This document shows positions 34,650 through 43,964 of a DNA stretch of 64,000 nucleotides, one piece after another. The notes below the pieces were generated by a model. That model saw only the letters and a program-made list of their open reading frames with translations. It made no database searches and was not told the DNA's origin. Position numbers and translations under genes: made by a program. Numbering within the stretch: the first letter of the stretch is position 1; every line of letters starts with the position of its first letter. The DNA comes from Sphingomonas ginsengisoli An et al. 2013 (lineage in GTDB: Bacteria; Pseudomonadota; Alphaproteobacteria; Sphingomonadales; Sphingomonadaceae), in assembly GCF_009363895.1 (NCBI RefSeq), contig NZ_CP045434.1, forward strand, positions 806,001 through 870,000, written 5' to 3'.

Positions 34650-37105
34650 GGGCATCGCTGGCTGGCAACTGCTTCTAGCGCGACGCGCTTGATGGTCAGC
34701 CCGAAGGCACCGGCAGTGGTGATGCTGGCCGGGCTTTCCACCGCGGTCAGCTTGGCCTTGTCATCGGTGAAGCAGTGCAGCGGAATCGCCAGCTTGAGCG
34801 GGCCGGGCTTGCCGAGCAGCGCCGTGGCGTCGCGCTCGATCCCGGCAAAGCCGACGGTGACCTTGGCCGCGGGCGGCTGGTCGACCCGGCCGTCGATCAC
34901 CAGCGCGAAGCCCTCGAGTAATTCGCGCGAGAGGTCGCTGCGCGGGCCTTCGAACAGCAGCGAACCGGCGCCGGTCCAGCGCACCGCGCGGCTATCTTCC
35001 TGCGCGGCGAGATCGACGGAGCGTGAGCGGAGGGCGCCGGTCGGGCTGGCGACCTCGCCGGTGGCGACCGGGCGCTTGCCGCCGTTGTCCATCAACGACA
35101 GCGTCCACGGCGCCAGCGTGCGGCCGTCGACGAAATAGCGGTCGAGGTTGAGCGCGGCACTGATGTCGATGCCCGGCGCTTCGGCCAGCCGACCGATCCG
35201 CGCCGGGCGCGCATAGCTCTGCCCGTAGCCAAGCGGGAACAGCGGATTGGTCACCGGCGCACGCGCGTCGCGCGGCCAGGGAAAGGCCAGCCGGCCGATA
35301 AAGTCGCGTTGCGGCCGGCCGCTGGCGCCCGCCACCAGCACGTCGGCGACGCCGCCGCCCTCGGTCCCGGGAAGCCATGCGGCGACGAACGCGTCCGAGG
35401 CGTTGATCTCGGGCGAGACGAACAGCGGACGGCCCGAGAGGAATACCGAGACGACCTTGATTCCCTGCGCGCGCAGGCGCTTGAGCAGAGCGAGATCGGT
35501 GCCGTCCTGGGGACGATAGGCGAAGGTCGGGACGTCGCCCTGGAATTCGGCGTAGGGGTCCTCGCCGAACACCACGATCGCGACTTCGGGCCGTTGGCTA
35601 TACTCCCCCTTGGGCGAGAGCGTCGCCGTGCCGCCGATCTTGCGGACAGCCGCGGCGAGGCCGTCGTAGATCGTCTGGCCGGCGGGGAAGTCGCGCTTGG
35701 TCGTGTCAGTGCCCTGCCAAGTGATGGTCCAGCCGCCGGCCTGCTTGGCCATGTTGTCGGCGCCATCTCCCGCGATCAGCACTTTCGAGCCCGGCCGGAT
35801 CGGCAACAGCGCGCCCTCGTTCTTGAGGAGGACGAGGCTCTCGGCGACCGCCCGGCGGGCAAGCGCGCGGTGCGCGGCTGTCCCGATCCGACCAGGCTCG
35901 TCGCGCACCTGGCGCCCGTCGAGCAGCCCGAGCTTCGCCTTGACCCGCAATATCCGCCGCACCGCGTCATCGATGCGCGCCTGCGAAATGTGGCCGGTGC
36001 GGACGTCGGCGAGGGTGCTTTCGTAGAGGCCTTTCCAGCTGTCTGGCGCCATGAACAGGTCGAGCCCGGCATTGTAGGATTGCGGGCAATGGGTGGTGGT
36101 GCAGCCTTCGACTTGGCCGTGGGCGTTCCAGTCGCCGACGGTCAGTCCTTCGAACCCCATGCGGCCCTTGAGGACGTCGGTGATGAGCGACTTGTTGCCG
36201 TGGTTCTTTTCGCCGTTCCAGCCCGAGAAGGAGACCATCACGGTCAGCGCGCCAGCGTCAATCGCGGCGGGGTAGCCGGCGGCGTGGAGACGGATCAGCG
36301 TGCGCTCGGGCAGGCTGGCGTTGCCTTGGTCCTTGCCGTGGTCGGTGCCTCCGTCGGCGAGGAAATGCTTGGCGGTCGCGGCGACATGATTGGCCCCGAC
36401 CGCGCGCCCAGCAACGAGCGGCCCCTGCAGCCCAAGCGTCATCGCGGTGGCATAGCGCGCGACCAGTTGCGGGTCGGACGAATAGCCTTCGTAGCTGCGT
36501 CCCCAGCGGACATCCTGTGGCACCGCGAGGGTCGGCGCGAAGGTCCACTCGATCCCGCTCGCGGTGACTTCATCGGCGGTGGCCGCGCCGATCGCTTGGA
36601 CGAGCGCCGGGTCATGGGTCGCACCGAGCCCGACGTTGTGCGGGAAGATGGTCGCGCCCGGCAGGTTGGAATGGCCGTGAACCGCGTCGACCCCGAACAG
36701 GATCGGGATGCCGCCTGCCGCCGCAGAATGGGCGCGGAACTGGCGGACGACCTCGGCCCAGCGGCTGCTGGTGGCGCGCTCGTCGCCAAATGGGCCGCTG
36801 TTGCCGCCGGCGAGGATCGAGCCGAGCGGATAGCGGTCGAGGTCCTGCGGGTTGATCGAGCTGATGTCGGCCTGGATCGTCTGGCCGACCTTCTGCTCGA
36901 GCGTCATCCCGGCCATGATTTTCGTGATGCGGCGCTCGGTCGCGGCCTCGCTGATCGCCGCGGGGCTGTGCGCGCTCGGCCACAGCGCCGGATGCGCGAC
37001 GGGCGAAAGACGCGGCGGTGGTGCGGCAAGCGCGGCGCTGCCCACCAGCAGCAGCCCCAGCAAGGGAGAGGCGACTCGCCGGCCTGCGCTTGTGCGATGC
37101 TCCAT
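34646..37105 (-). CDS. secreted glycoside hydrolase family 3 exo-beta-glucanase
   Basis: This GH3 enzyme likely removes glucose from beta-1,3/1,4-glucans and resembles the ExoP exo-1,3/1,4-beta-glucanase. The 819-aa product has a signal peptide (VASPLLGLLLVGSAALAA), the (beta/alpha)8 domain (about 65-400) with nucleophile D325 in LTVGDWNAHG and KHF at 246-248, a second alpha/beta domain (about 420-640) and a C-terminal carbohydrate-binding-like region (about 660-819). The ATG follows a GGGGGGAG ribosome-binding site. A longer open frame running into the MFS gene is rejected. A 14-bp palindromic LacI-type operator is 23-36 bp upstream. Confidence 0.93.
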   Translation of the reverse strand: MEHRTSAGRRVASPLLGLLLVGSAALAAPPPRLSPVAHPALWPSAHSPAAISEAATERRITKIMAGMTLEQKVGQTIQADISSINPQDLDRYPLGSILAGGNSGPFGDERATSSRWAEVVRQFRAHSAAAGGIPILFGVDAVHGHSNLPGATIFPHNVGLGATHDPALVQAIGAATADEVTASGIEWTFAPTLAVPQDVRWGRSYEGYSSDPQLVARYATAMTLGLQGPLVAGRAVGANHVAATAKHFLADGGTDHGKDQGNASLPERTLIRLHAAGYPAAIDAGALTVMVSFSGWNGEKNHGNKSLITDVLKGRMGFEGLTVGDWNAHGQVEGCTTTHCPQSYNAGLDLFMAPDSWKGLYESTLADVRTGHISQARIDDAVRRILRVKAKLGLLDGRQVRDEPGRIGTAAHRALARRAVAESLVLLKNEGALLPIRPGSKVLIAGDGADNMAKQAGGWTITWQGTDTTKRDFPAGQTIYDGLAAAVRKIGGTATLSPKGEYSQRPEVAIVVFGEDPYAEFQGDVPTFAYRPQDGTDLALLKRLRAQGIKVVSVFLSGRPLFVSPEINASDAFVAAWLPGTEGGGVADVLVAGASGRPQRDFIGRLAFPWPRDARAPVTNPLFPLGYGQSYARPARIGRLAEAPGIDISAALNLDRYFVDGRTLAPWTLSLMDNGGKRPVATGEVASPTGALRSRSVDLAAQEDSRAVRWTGAGSLLFEGPRSDLSRELLEGFALVIDGRVDQPPAAKVTVGFAGIERDATALLGKPGPLKLAIPLHCFTDDKAKLTAVESPASITTAGAFGLTIKRVALEAVASQRCP

Positions 37106-37127
37106 GATACTCCCCCCACCCAGTTCT

Positions 37128-37141
37128 TGTGAACGTTCACA
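37128..37141. promoter_or_regulatory. LacI-family operator (GH3 side)
   Basis: TGTGAACGTTCACA is a perfect 14-bp palindrome with the central CG and GTGAACG half-site typical of LacI-family operators. It lies between the MFS and GH3 genes, close upstream of the GH3 start. The identical GTGAACGTTCAC core occurs at 38520-38531. The obvious regulator is the LacI gene at 47393-48454. Confidence 0.8.
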
Positions 37142-37185
37142 GAGATACGCCCGCCAAGCGCGCTCTGGCAAGCGCCGTTCGTCGC

Positions 37186-38361
37186 TCAACGGATTCTGAG
37201 GCTGGCCAGCAAGCCCGCCGGGACCAGCATCATCGCCGCCAGCAACCCGAGCAGGCTGGGATAGCCGAACTGCCCGATCACCATTGCGGCCAGCAGCGGC
37301 GAGATCAGCGACGGCAGGGTGTTGGTCAGGTTGAAGAAGCCGAGGTCGCGGCCGAAGTGGACCGGGTCGGGCAGTTGCTGCATGGCGAACGCCGAATGGA
37401 GCGCGAGGAATCCGTTCGAGCCCATCAGGAACAGGCCATAACAGCAGATCACCGCCGTCCATCCTTGCGCCAGCGCCATCCCCGCGAGCCCGCCGGCGAT
37501 CAGCGCAAGGGTCGCCAGCAAAGGCGCCTTGCGGCGCGCGGTGCGATCCGACAGCCGACCGATGGTCAATGCGACGGGGATCGCCAGCAACTGCACCCCC
37601 GCGTTGGTCCAGGCGTAATCGCCCAGCGACAGATTGCCGCCCGACACGCTGCGCAGGAAATAATAGATGAAGAGGAACAGCAGCCCTTCGGCGACCTGCA
37701 CGAACAGTCGCGCCAGCCATAAAGTGCCGAGCGTGCGCGCATCGAGCCGGGCCTTCGCCTCTCCTTCCTCGACACGAGTCGTCCGGCCGTAGGCGGGAAC
37801 CGCGCGGCGCAGCAGCAGCGGCGCGACCGCCAGCGCGACGATCAGCAGCACCAGACCCATCTGCATGCCGAACGCCCCGGGCAGCAACGCCACGCCGATG
37901 ATCGACATTGCCGCCAGCGCGGGCGCGAACGACAGATAGCCGCCGAGCGCCCCCTTCTGCGTGTCGGCGACGCTGTCGGCGGCATAGGCAGACAGCGGCG
38001 CCAACAGGAGGTTGAGCGCGACCTGCCAGCCGACCACCGCCACGATCAGGGCGCGCGGGTCGCCCGCGCGGACGATCGCGACCACGCCAACCGCCGTCGC
38101 GAGCAGCCCGACCGCCGCCCAGCGGCGGCGTTGGCGCTCGGCGGCGCGGGGCCAGCGGTCGCTCGCCCAGCCCCACAGGATGTTCGACAGCCCGGCCGCG
38201 ATTGCCCCGAAGGTCGCGCACAACGCCAGCCAGCCGACGTCGCCTGCCCCCGCGAGCTGGGTGAAGCGCAATGGCAGCAACAGCGTCAGGAATGGGGTGT
38301 AGGCAATCGCTCCGCCGGCCCACGCCAGCGCATAAGCGGCGAGAAACGAGCGTGGCTGCAA
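37186..38361 (-). CDS. MFS sugar transporter
   Basis: This is a 391-aa inner-membrane transporter of the major facilitator superfamily with about 12 hydrophobic helices. The loop after helix 2 (LWGWASDRWPRAAERQRRR) and the RLSDRTARRKAP segment are MFS motif-A-like. It is placed between the GH3 gene and the TonB receptor, so import of glucose or short beta-glucosides is the best inference. The start appears to be TTG, because no ATG or GTG lies in frame before the first helix. It is probably transcribed from the same divergent region as the receptor. Confidence 0.85.
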   Translation of the reverse strand: MQPRSFLAAYALAWAGGAIAYTPFLTLLLPLRFTQLAGAGDVGWLALCATFGAIAAGLSNILWGWASDRWPRAAERQRRRWAAVGLLATAVGVVAIVRAGDPRALIVAVVGWQVALNLLLAPLSAYAADSVADTQKGALGGYLSFAPALAAMSIIGVALLPGAFGMQMGLVLLIVALAVAPLLLRRAVPAYGRTTRVEEGEAKARLDARTLGTLWLARLFVQVAEGLLFLFIYYFLRSVSGGNLSLGDYAWTNAGVQLLAIPVALTIGRLSDRTARRKAPLLATLALIAGGLAGMALAQGWTAVICCYGLFLMGSNGFLALHSAFAMQQLPDPVHFGRDLGFFNLTNTLPSLISPLLAAMVIGQFGYPSLLGLLAAMMLVPAGLLASLRIR

Positions 38362-38511
38362 CTGGGCCGCGGGCGACGTGCTGGCGGTGATGACGATTCC
38401 CCCGAACGAAAGCTGGCGCCGCCCGGCCTAGCATGGAGCGCGCGAATGGCGAGCGGCGCTGTGGCAGGAAAGTGACAATCGCCGAGCGAGCGCATCCGCG
38501 CCAAGCGTCGC

Positions 38512-38540
38512 TTGACAAAGTGAACGTTCACATTCAGCTT
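38512..38540 (+). promoter_or_regulatory. promoter with overlapping LacI operator (TonB-receptor side)
   Basis: A consensus -35 TTGACA at 38512-38517 is followed by the palindrome GTGAACGTTCAC (38520-38531), placed inside the spacer toward a weak -10 near 38535-38540. A repressor here would block RNA polymerase at the receptor promoter. The operator core is identical to that upstream of GH3, so the two transcription units should respond together. Confidence 0.7.
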
Positions 38541-38597
38541 CCATGAATCAAGCGGGAGGAAGCTGCGTGTTCGCGGCTCGCTTGGCAGGAGGGGTGC

Positions 38598-41579
38598 ATG
38601 ACGAACAGCCGCGACCATTTCATGGCCTTGCTGATGGCCGGAGGATCGCTGCTCGCGATCACGCTGCCGAGCCAGGCGCTGGCGCAGGATGGCACGGTCG
38701 CCAACCCCGCCCCGCCCGCCACCGCGCAGGAAGCTCAGGGGACCGACGTCGTCGTCACCGGCATCCGTGCCAGCCTTCGCTCCTCGCGCAACATCAAGCG
38801 CGATTCGCAGGGTGTCGTTGACGCGATCTCGGCCGAGGACATCGGCAAGTTCCCCGACACCAACCTCGCCGAGTCGCTGCAGCGCATCACCGGCGTGTCG
38901 ATCGACCGCACCAACGGTGAAGGCTCCAAGGTCACCGTCCGCGGCTTCGGCCCGGACTTCAACCTCGTCCTCCTCAATGGCCGCCAGATGCCCGCCTCGG
39001 GCCTCGGCGACGGTGCCAGCGCGCCGACCTCGCGCAGCTTCGACTTCGCCAACCTCGCCTCCGAGGGCATCGCCGCGGTCGAGGTCTACAAGTCGGGCCG
39101 CGCGACGCTGCCGACTGGCGGCATCGGTTCGGTCATCAACATCCGCACCCCGCGGCCGCTCGATCGACCGGGCCTGCGCGGCAGCGTCGGCTTCAAGGCG
39201 GTCTACGACACCTCGCGGTTCGAGGGCAGCAAGCTGTCGCCCGAGATTTCGGGGATCGTCAGCGACACCTTCGCCGACAACCGCATCGGCATCCTGGTCA
39301 GCGGCTCCTATCAGCGCCGTCGGTCGAGCCAGGCGCAATTTTCGGCGGGCTGGCGCGAGGGTTATCTCGGCAATGAGAACAATTGGGGCTCGCTCGCCAT
39401 GCCGGGCGACCCGCGTTACGCGAACATCCAGAATCGGCCCGACGCGACCGACATCTATCAGGTGCCGCAGAACGCCGCCTATGACTTCATCGATGTCGAC
39501 CGCAAGCGCATCAACGGCCAGCTCGTCCTGCAGGCGCGCCCGACCGACAATCTGACCGCCACCGTCGACTACACCTTCTCGCAGAACACGGTCGACGCGC
39601 GCACCAACAGCATCGGCGTGTGGTTCAACCACAATAACACCAGCAGCAGCTGGACCGACGGCCCGGTCGCCGGCCCCAACTTCTATGCCGAGAGCTTTAC
39701 CGCCGGCGAAGCCAAGGACCTCGCGATCACCGGCGCCTATGCCGCCAACCGCTCAATCAACAAGTCACTCGGCGGCAACCTCGCCTGGAAGGGCTGGGGC
39801 GGCGCGCGGCTCGAGCTCGACGCGCATCACTCGACCGCCGAAAGCAAGCCGACGACACCGTACGGCAGCAGCATCGCGGTCGGGACCGCCATCTTTGGCG
39901 TGCAGAATCAGCGGGTCGACTTCACCACCGACATGCCGGTCATCTCAGTCAGCATGTATCCGGGTTCGGAGATCGCCGCCTCGAACATCCGGCCGTCTGG
40001 CAACGCCTTCCGCACGGCTTACATGAAGGACCAGATCAACGAAGCGACGCTCCGCGCGGGCTATGATTTCGACAGCTCGTTCATCAAGAGCATCGATTTC
40101 GGCGCGACCTACACCGAGAACAAGGTTCGCTCGGCCTACGGCTTTATTCAGAACGACACGTGGGGCGGCACGCTGTCAGCGGCGCAGACCCCCGACGACC
40201 TGTTCACGCTGACCAACCTGCCACACAATCTCGCCGGCATGGATGGCTCGCAGAGCAGCGCGATCATCCCCAACTATTTCCAGATCAACACGGTCGGGCT
40301 GATCAACCTGCTGCAATCGCAGCTCAACGTGTGCGCCGCCTCGATCGTCCCCGGGGCTTGCATCGCGGCCTACACCGCCGACCGGCGCATCACCGAGAAG
40401 TCGCTCGCGCCCTATCTGCAAACGACGCACCGGTTCAAGCTCTTCAACAATCCGGCCAACCTGCGCCTTGGCGTCCGCTACGAGCGGACCAAGGTCAACA
40501 GCACGGCGCTGGTGCCCCTGCCAACCGGCACGACGCTCGTCTCTTTCAACGAGATCACCGTTGTCCAGCCGCAGAACTCGAGCACGTTCACGACGCTCAA
40601 GGGCGAGTATCACAACTGGCTGCCGGCGGTCGATTTCGACATGTCGCCGATGCGCGACTTCAAGCTGCGCGCCTCATACAGCCACACGATCACCCGCGCC
40701 GACTACGGCCGCCTGCAGGGCGGTCTGACGGTCAACTCGCCGGCGCGGCCAAACGGCGGTAGCACCGGTCAGCAGGGCGATCCGGGCCTGCTGCCTTACA
40801 AGTCGAAGAACATCGATCTGTCGGCCGAGTGGTATTACAATCCGCTCAGCTACATTTCGGTCGGCTATTTCCACAAGACCGTCAGCAATTTCATCGGCGA
40901 CACCACGACCCAGAGCCCGCGCTTCGGGCTGACCAACCCCGGTCAGGGCGCCGCCTTCCTGGCAGCGCGCGCTGCGCTCGGTCCCGACGCATCGTTCGCC
41001 CAGGTGCTGAGCTACATCCAGACCAATTATCCGGCGGCTTATGTCGGCGGCGCCGTTCCCGGCATCCGCGGACTGCCGGGCGATCCGGCGCTGGTCTTCA
41101 CCGTCACCTCGCCGATCAACAGTGACCAGGTCGGGCACCTGCACGGCTTCGAATTCAACATTCAGCACAGCTTCTGGAACACCGGCTTCGGCGCGATCCT
41201 GAACTACACGATCGTCAAGAGCGACACCGGCTATCAGAACACGCTGCGCTACACCGAGCCGCAGTTCGCGATCACCGGTATCAGCAACAGCGCCAACGCG
41301 GTGCTGTTCTACGACAAGAACGGGTTGCAGGCGCGCGTCGCCTATAACTGGCGCCAGGGCTTCCTGTCCGGCTACGGGTCTGACCCCTTCTACGTCGACT
41401 CCTATGGACAGGTGGATGCCAGTGCGAGCTACGAGTTCCGCAAGGGCATCACCGCCTTCGTCGAGGGCATCAACATCACCAAGGCGGACCGCCGCGGGCA
41501 TGAGCGCGCCAACCAGGCGGTGTTCTTCGCCCAGCCCGGCTACAGCCGCTACAACGCCGGGGTGCGATTCAGCTTCTGA
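38598..41579 (+). CDS. TonB-dependent receptor for oligosaccharide uptake
   Basis: This outer-membrane receptor imports a substrate with TonB energy. The 993-aa product has a signal peptide ending PSQALAQ, a TonB-box-like start, a plug domain (about 45-190: DVVVTGIRASLRSSRNIKRDSQG, FPDTNLAESLQRITGVSIDR and VTVRGFGPDFNLVLLNGRQMP) and a 22-strand barrel ending in RFSF. Its type (TIGR01782-like) accompanies carbohydrate genes in Caulobacter and sphingomonads. AGGAGGGG is just before the ATG. It lies first in a plus-strand run with the halogenase-like genes and GH16, under a LacI-type operator. Confidence 0.93.
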   Translation: MTNSRDHFMALLMAGGSLLAITLPSQALAQDGTVANPAPPATAQEAQGTDVVVTGIRASLRSSRNIKRDSQGVVDAISAEDIGKFPDTNLAESLQRITGVSIDRTNGEGSKVTVRGFGPDFNLVLLNGRQMPASGLGDGASAPTSRSFDFANLASEGIAAVEVYKSGRATLPTGGIGSVINIRTPRPLDRPGLRGSVGFKAVYDTSRFEGSKLSPEISGIVSDTFADNRIGILVSGSYQRRRSSQAQFSAGWREGYLGNENNWGSLAMPGDPRYANIQNRPDATDIYQVPQNAAYDFIDVDRKRINGQLVLQARPTDNLTATVDYTFSQNTVDARTNSIGVWFNHNNTSSSWTDGPVAGPNFYAESFTAGEAKDLAITGAYAANRSINKSLGGNLAWKGWGGARLELDAHHSTAESKPTTPYGSSIAVGTAIFGVQNQRVDFTTDMPVISVSMYPGSEIAASNIRPSGNAFRTAYMKDQINEATLRAGYDFDSSFIKSIDFGATYTENKVRSAYGFIQNDTWGGTLSAAQTPDDLFTLTNLPHNLAGMDGSQSSAIIPNYFQINTVGLINLLQSQLNVCAASIVPGACIAAYTADRRITEKSLAPYLQTTHRFKLFNNPANLRLGVRYERTKVNSTALVPLPTGTTLVSFNEITVVQPQNSSTFTTLKGEYHNWLPAVDFDMSPMRDFKLRASYSHTITRADYGRLQGGLTVNSPARPNGGSTGQQGDPGLLPYKSKNIDLSAEWYYNPLSYISVGYFHKTVSNFIGDTTTQSPRFGLTNPGQGAAFLAARAALGPDASFAQVLSYIQTNYPAAYVGGAVPGIRGLPGDPALVFTVTSPINSDQVGHLHGFEFNIQHSFWNTGFGAILNYTIVKSDTGYQNTLRYTEPQFAITGISNSANAVLFYDKNGLQARVAYNWRQGFLSGYGSDPFYVDSYGQVDASASYEFRKGITAFVEGINITKADRRGHERANQAVFFAQPGYSRYNAGVRFSF

Positions 41580-41679
41580 TCCGCAGGCTTGCGCCGGCCT
41601 GGCCAGTGAACGAGAGTCGCCCTTGCGCAAGCAGGGCGGCGCTCGCTTCGCCCGGCAGGCTTGGTAATGTTGAAGAGTG

Positions 41680-43248
41680 ATGCAGCGGCCAGATCAGCCC
41701 ACCGATAATCAGCCGCTTGAGCGCGTGGTGATCGTCGGCGGCGGGACCGCGGGCTGGCTCGCCGCCGCGGTGATCGCCGCGCGCTTCCCCGCCGGCAGCG
41801 CAGGCGCCAAGTCGGTCACGCTGATCGAATCCCCCGACATCGCCACCATCGGCGTCGGCGAAGGCACCTGGCCGACGATGCGCGCGACGCTCGCCGCCAT
41901 CGGCATCGGCGAGGCCGAATTCCTGACTGCCTGCGACGCCTCGTTCAAGCAGGGGTCGCGCTTCGACGGCTGGCGCAGCGGCGCGGCCGAAGACCGCTAC
42001 CTCCACCCCTTCTCACCCCCCGCCCCGCTCGAGCCGAGCGACCTCGTGGCCTCCTGGCGGGCCGATGCACCCGATTTGAGCTTCGCCGACGCGGTGACCG
42101 CGCAGGCCGAACTGTGCGCGCACGACCTCGCCCCGCGCCAGCGCAACATGCCGGACTATGCCGGCGCCGCGAACTACGGCTACCACCTCGACGCCGCCAA
42201 GCTCGCCGCGCTGCTCCGCCGCCACGCGACCGAGCGGTTGGGTGTTATCCATGTCGAGGACCATGTCGAAGGCGTCGAGCCGGGCCCCGGCGAGGCGATC
42301 GCGGCGGTCCTCACCCGCGAGCGGGGGCGGATCGCGGGCGACCTGTTCCTTGATTGCACCGGGCATGCCGCGCTGCTGATCGGCGGCCATCATGGGGTCG
42401 GCTGGGTCGACCGCGGCGATGTGCTGTTCAACGATCGCGCGCTCGCGTTGCAGGTCCCCGTGCCCGCCGGGTCGCCGATCGCGTCGCAGACGATCGGCAC
42501 CGCGCACGAGGGCGGTTGGCTGTGGGACATCGGCCTGCCGACCCGGCGCGGGATCGGCTGCGTCTATTCCTCGCGCTTTCTCGACGACGCGCGCGCCGAG
42601 GCGATCCTGCGCGATTATGTCGCGCGCACCGCGCCCTTCGCCGACCTGGCCACGCTGGCGCCGCGCCGGCTGGCCTTCCCGACCGGACATCGCGAGCGCT
42701 TCTGGGTCGGCAATTGCCTCGCGCTCGGGCTGTCGGCGGGATTCATCGAGCCGCTCGAAGCCTCGGCGATCGTGCTGATCGAGCTATCGCTCAGCGCCTT
42801 GTGCGACAATTTCCCCGCGCACGCCGCCGCGCTGCCGATCCACGCGCGCCGCTTCGACGCGCTATTCCGCGAGCGGTGGGAGCGCATCGTCGAATTCCTC
42901 AAGCTCCATTATCTGCTGAGCGAGCGGACCGAGCCTTACTGGCTGGCCCACCGCGATCCCGCCAGCGTCCCGCCCCGGCTTCACGACCTCGCAACGCTGT
43001 GGCGCGACCAGCCGCCGTCGCGCTACGACCTCCCGCTCGCCGAAGAGATGTTTCCCGCCGCGAGCTATCAATATGTCTATTACGGGCTTGGCGGGACAAC
43101 CGACTTAGCCCCCGGCACTGCGGCCCGGCTCGACCCCGCGATCCGTCAGCGCGCCCGCACGCTCGCGGCAGCGATGCCGGCCAACCGCACCTATCTCGAC
43201 GCCTTGCGCACGGCAGCGTCCCCCAGCCAGGAAGCCCATTGCGCATGA
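41680..43248 (+). CDS. flavin-dependent tryptophan-halogenase-like protein (first copy)
   Basis: This is a 522-aa FAD-binding protein of the tryptophan halogenase family. It has the FAD motif [15 protein letters not shown] (about 17-31), [11 protein letters not shown], and the catalytic-type lysine in CDASFKQG (residue 90). The EPLEAS segment holds the conserved Glu. Two positions differ from true halogenases: the WxWxIP motif reads WLWDIG, and the residue after the active-site Glu is Ala where PrnA has Ser. Chemistry is therefore doubtful. The GTG three bases upstream is an alternative start. Its stop overlaps the SapC gene (ATGA). Members of this family recur in TonB-receptor sugar loci with no proven substrate. 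Confidence 0.9.
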   Translation: MQRPDQPTDNQPLERVVIVGGGTAGWLAAAVIAARFPAGSAGAKSVTLIESPDIATIGVGEGTWPTMRATLAAIGIGEAEFLTACDASFKQGSRFDGWRSGAAEDRYLHPFSPPAPLEPSDLVASWRADAPDLSFADAVTAQAELCAHDLAPRQRNMPDYAGAANYGYHLDAAKLAALLRRHATERLGVIHVEDHVEGVEPGPGEAIAAVLTRERGRIAGDLFLDCTGHAALLIGGHHGVGWVDRGDVLFNDRALALQVPVPAGSPIASQTIGTAHEGGWLWDIGLPTRRGIGCVYSSRFLDDARAEAILRDYVARTAPFADLATLAPRRLAFPTGHRERFWVGNCLALGLSAGFIEPLEASAIVLIELSLSALCDNFPAHAAALPIHARRFDALFRERWERIVEFLKLHYLLSERTEPYWLAHRDPASVPPRLHDLATLWRDQPPSRYDLPLAEEMFPAASYQYVYYGLGGTTDLAPGTAARLDPAIRQRARTLAAAMPANRTYLDALRTAASPSQEAHCA

Positions 43249-43964
43249 GCCAGCACCAGATCCTCGACACCCACGCCCACCGCGACCTCCGCATCCATGC
43301 CCAGCCCGACCCGGCGCTCGGCGACGGGGTGATGGCCTGCCTCGCGGTGCCGAGCGAGTTCCGTAACCTGCAGAACAGCTTCCCGATCCTGTTCCGCCGC
43401 GACCTCGAGCGGGGGACGGTCTCGGCGCTGGCGCTGATGGGGTTCGAGGGCGACGAGAATCTGTTCTTCGAGGACGGTCGCTGGGACGCCCCCTATCGCC
43501 CGCTCGCCCTCGCCATCCAGCCGTTCCTGGTCGGCCGCTCCGCCGACGGCGACGGCCCGGGCCAGGTCCATATCGACCTCGCCCACCCGCGCATCGCCCA
43601 TGATGGCGAGGGCACACGGGTGTTCGACGACCAGGGGTCGCCGACGCCTTACCTCGAGCGGGTGGTCGACCAGCTCGGCCAGCTCGACGACGGCTATCGG
43701 CGCTCGGCCGACTTCTTCGCCGCGCTGGCACGCTACGATCTGCTCGAGCCTTTCTCGCTCGACGTTGATTTGAGCGACGGGTCGACCCAGCGAATGGTCG
43801 GCTATCACCTCATCGACGAGGAAAAGTTGCGCGCGCTCGACGCGGCGGCGCTCGGCGACTTGCACAGCGGCGGCCACCTGATGCCGATCTTCATGGCGCT
43901 GGCCTCGCTGTCCAACCTGCCCGGCCTGATCGCACGCAAGAACCGCCGGCTCGGTCATGGCTGA
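43245..43964 (+). CDS. SapC family protein
   Basis: This is a 239-aa soluble-looking protein of the SapC family, named for a Campylobacter surface-layer locus. Typical features are [25 protein letters not shown] near residue 30, [28 protein letters not shown] and a later [36 protein letters not shown] segment. It has no signal peptide. The biochemical function is unknown. It starts on the halogenase stop and overlaps the following cupin gene by 8 bp, so it is made with both. Confidence 0.9.
   Translation: MSQHQILDTHAHRDLRIHAQPDPALGDGVMACLAVPSEFRNLQNSFPILFRRDLERGTVSALALMGFEGDENLFFEDGRWDAPYRPLALAIQPFLVGRSADGDGPGQVHIDLAHPRIAHDGEGTRVFDDQGSPTPYLERVVDQLGQLDDGYRRSADFFAALARYDLLEPFSLDVDLSDGSTQRMVGYHLIDEEKLRALDAAALGDLHSGGHLMPIFMALASLSNLPGLIARKNRRLGHG

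Noticed and set aside
34646-38518. A 1290-codon open frame spanning the GH3 and MFS genes
   Set aside because: The N-terminal 470 codons are the antisense-frame reading of the MFS gene; the GH3 homology, signal peptide and ribosome-binding site start at 37105.
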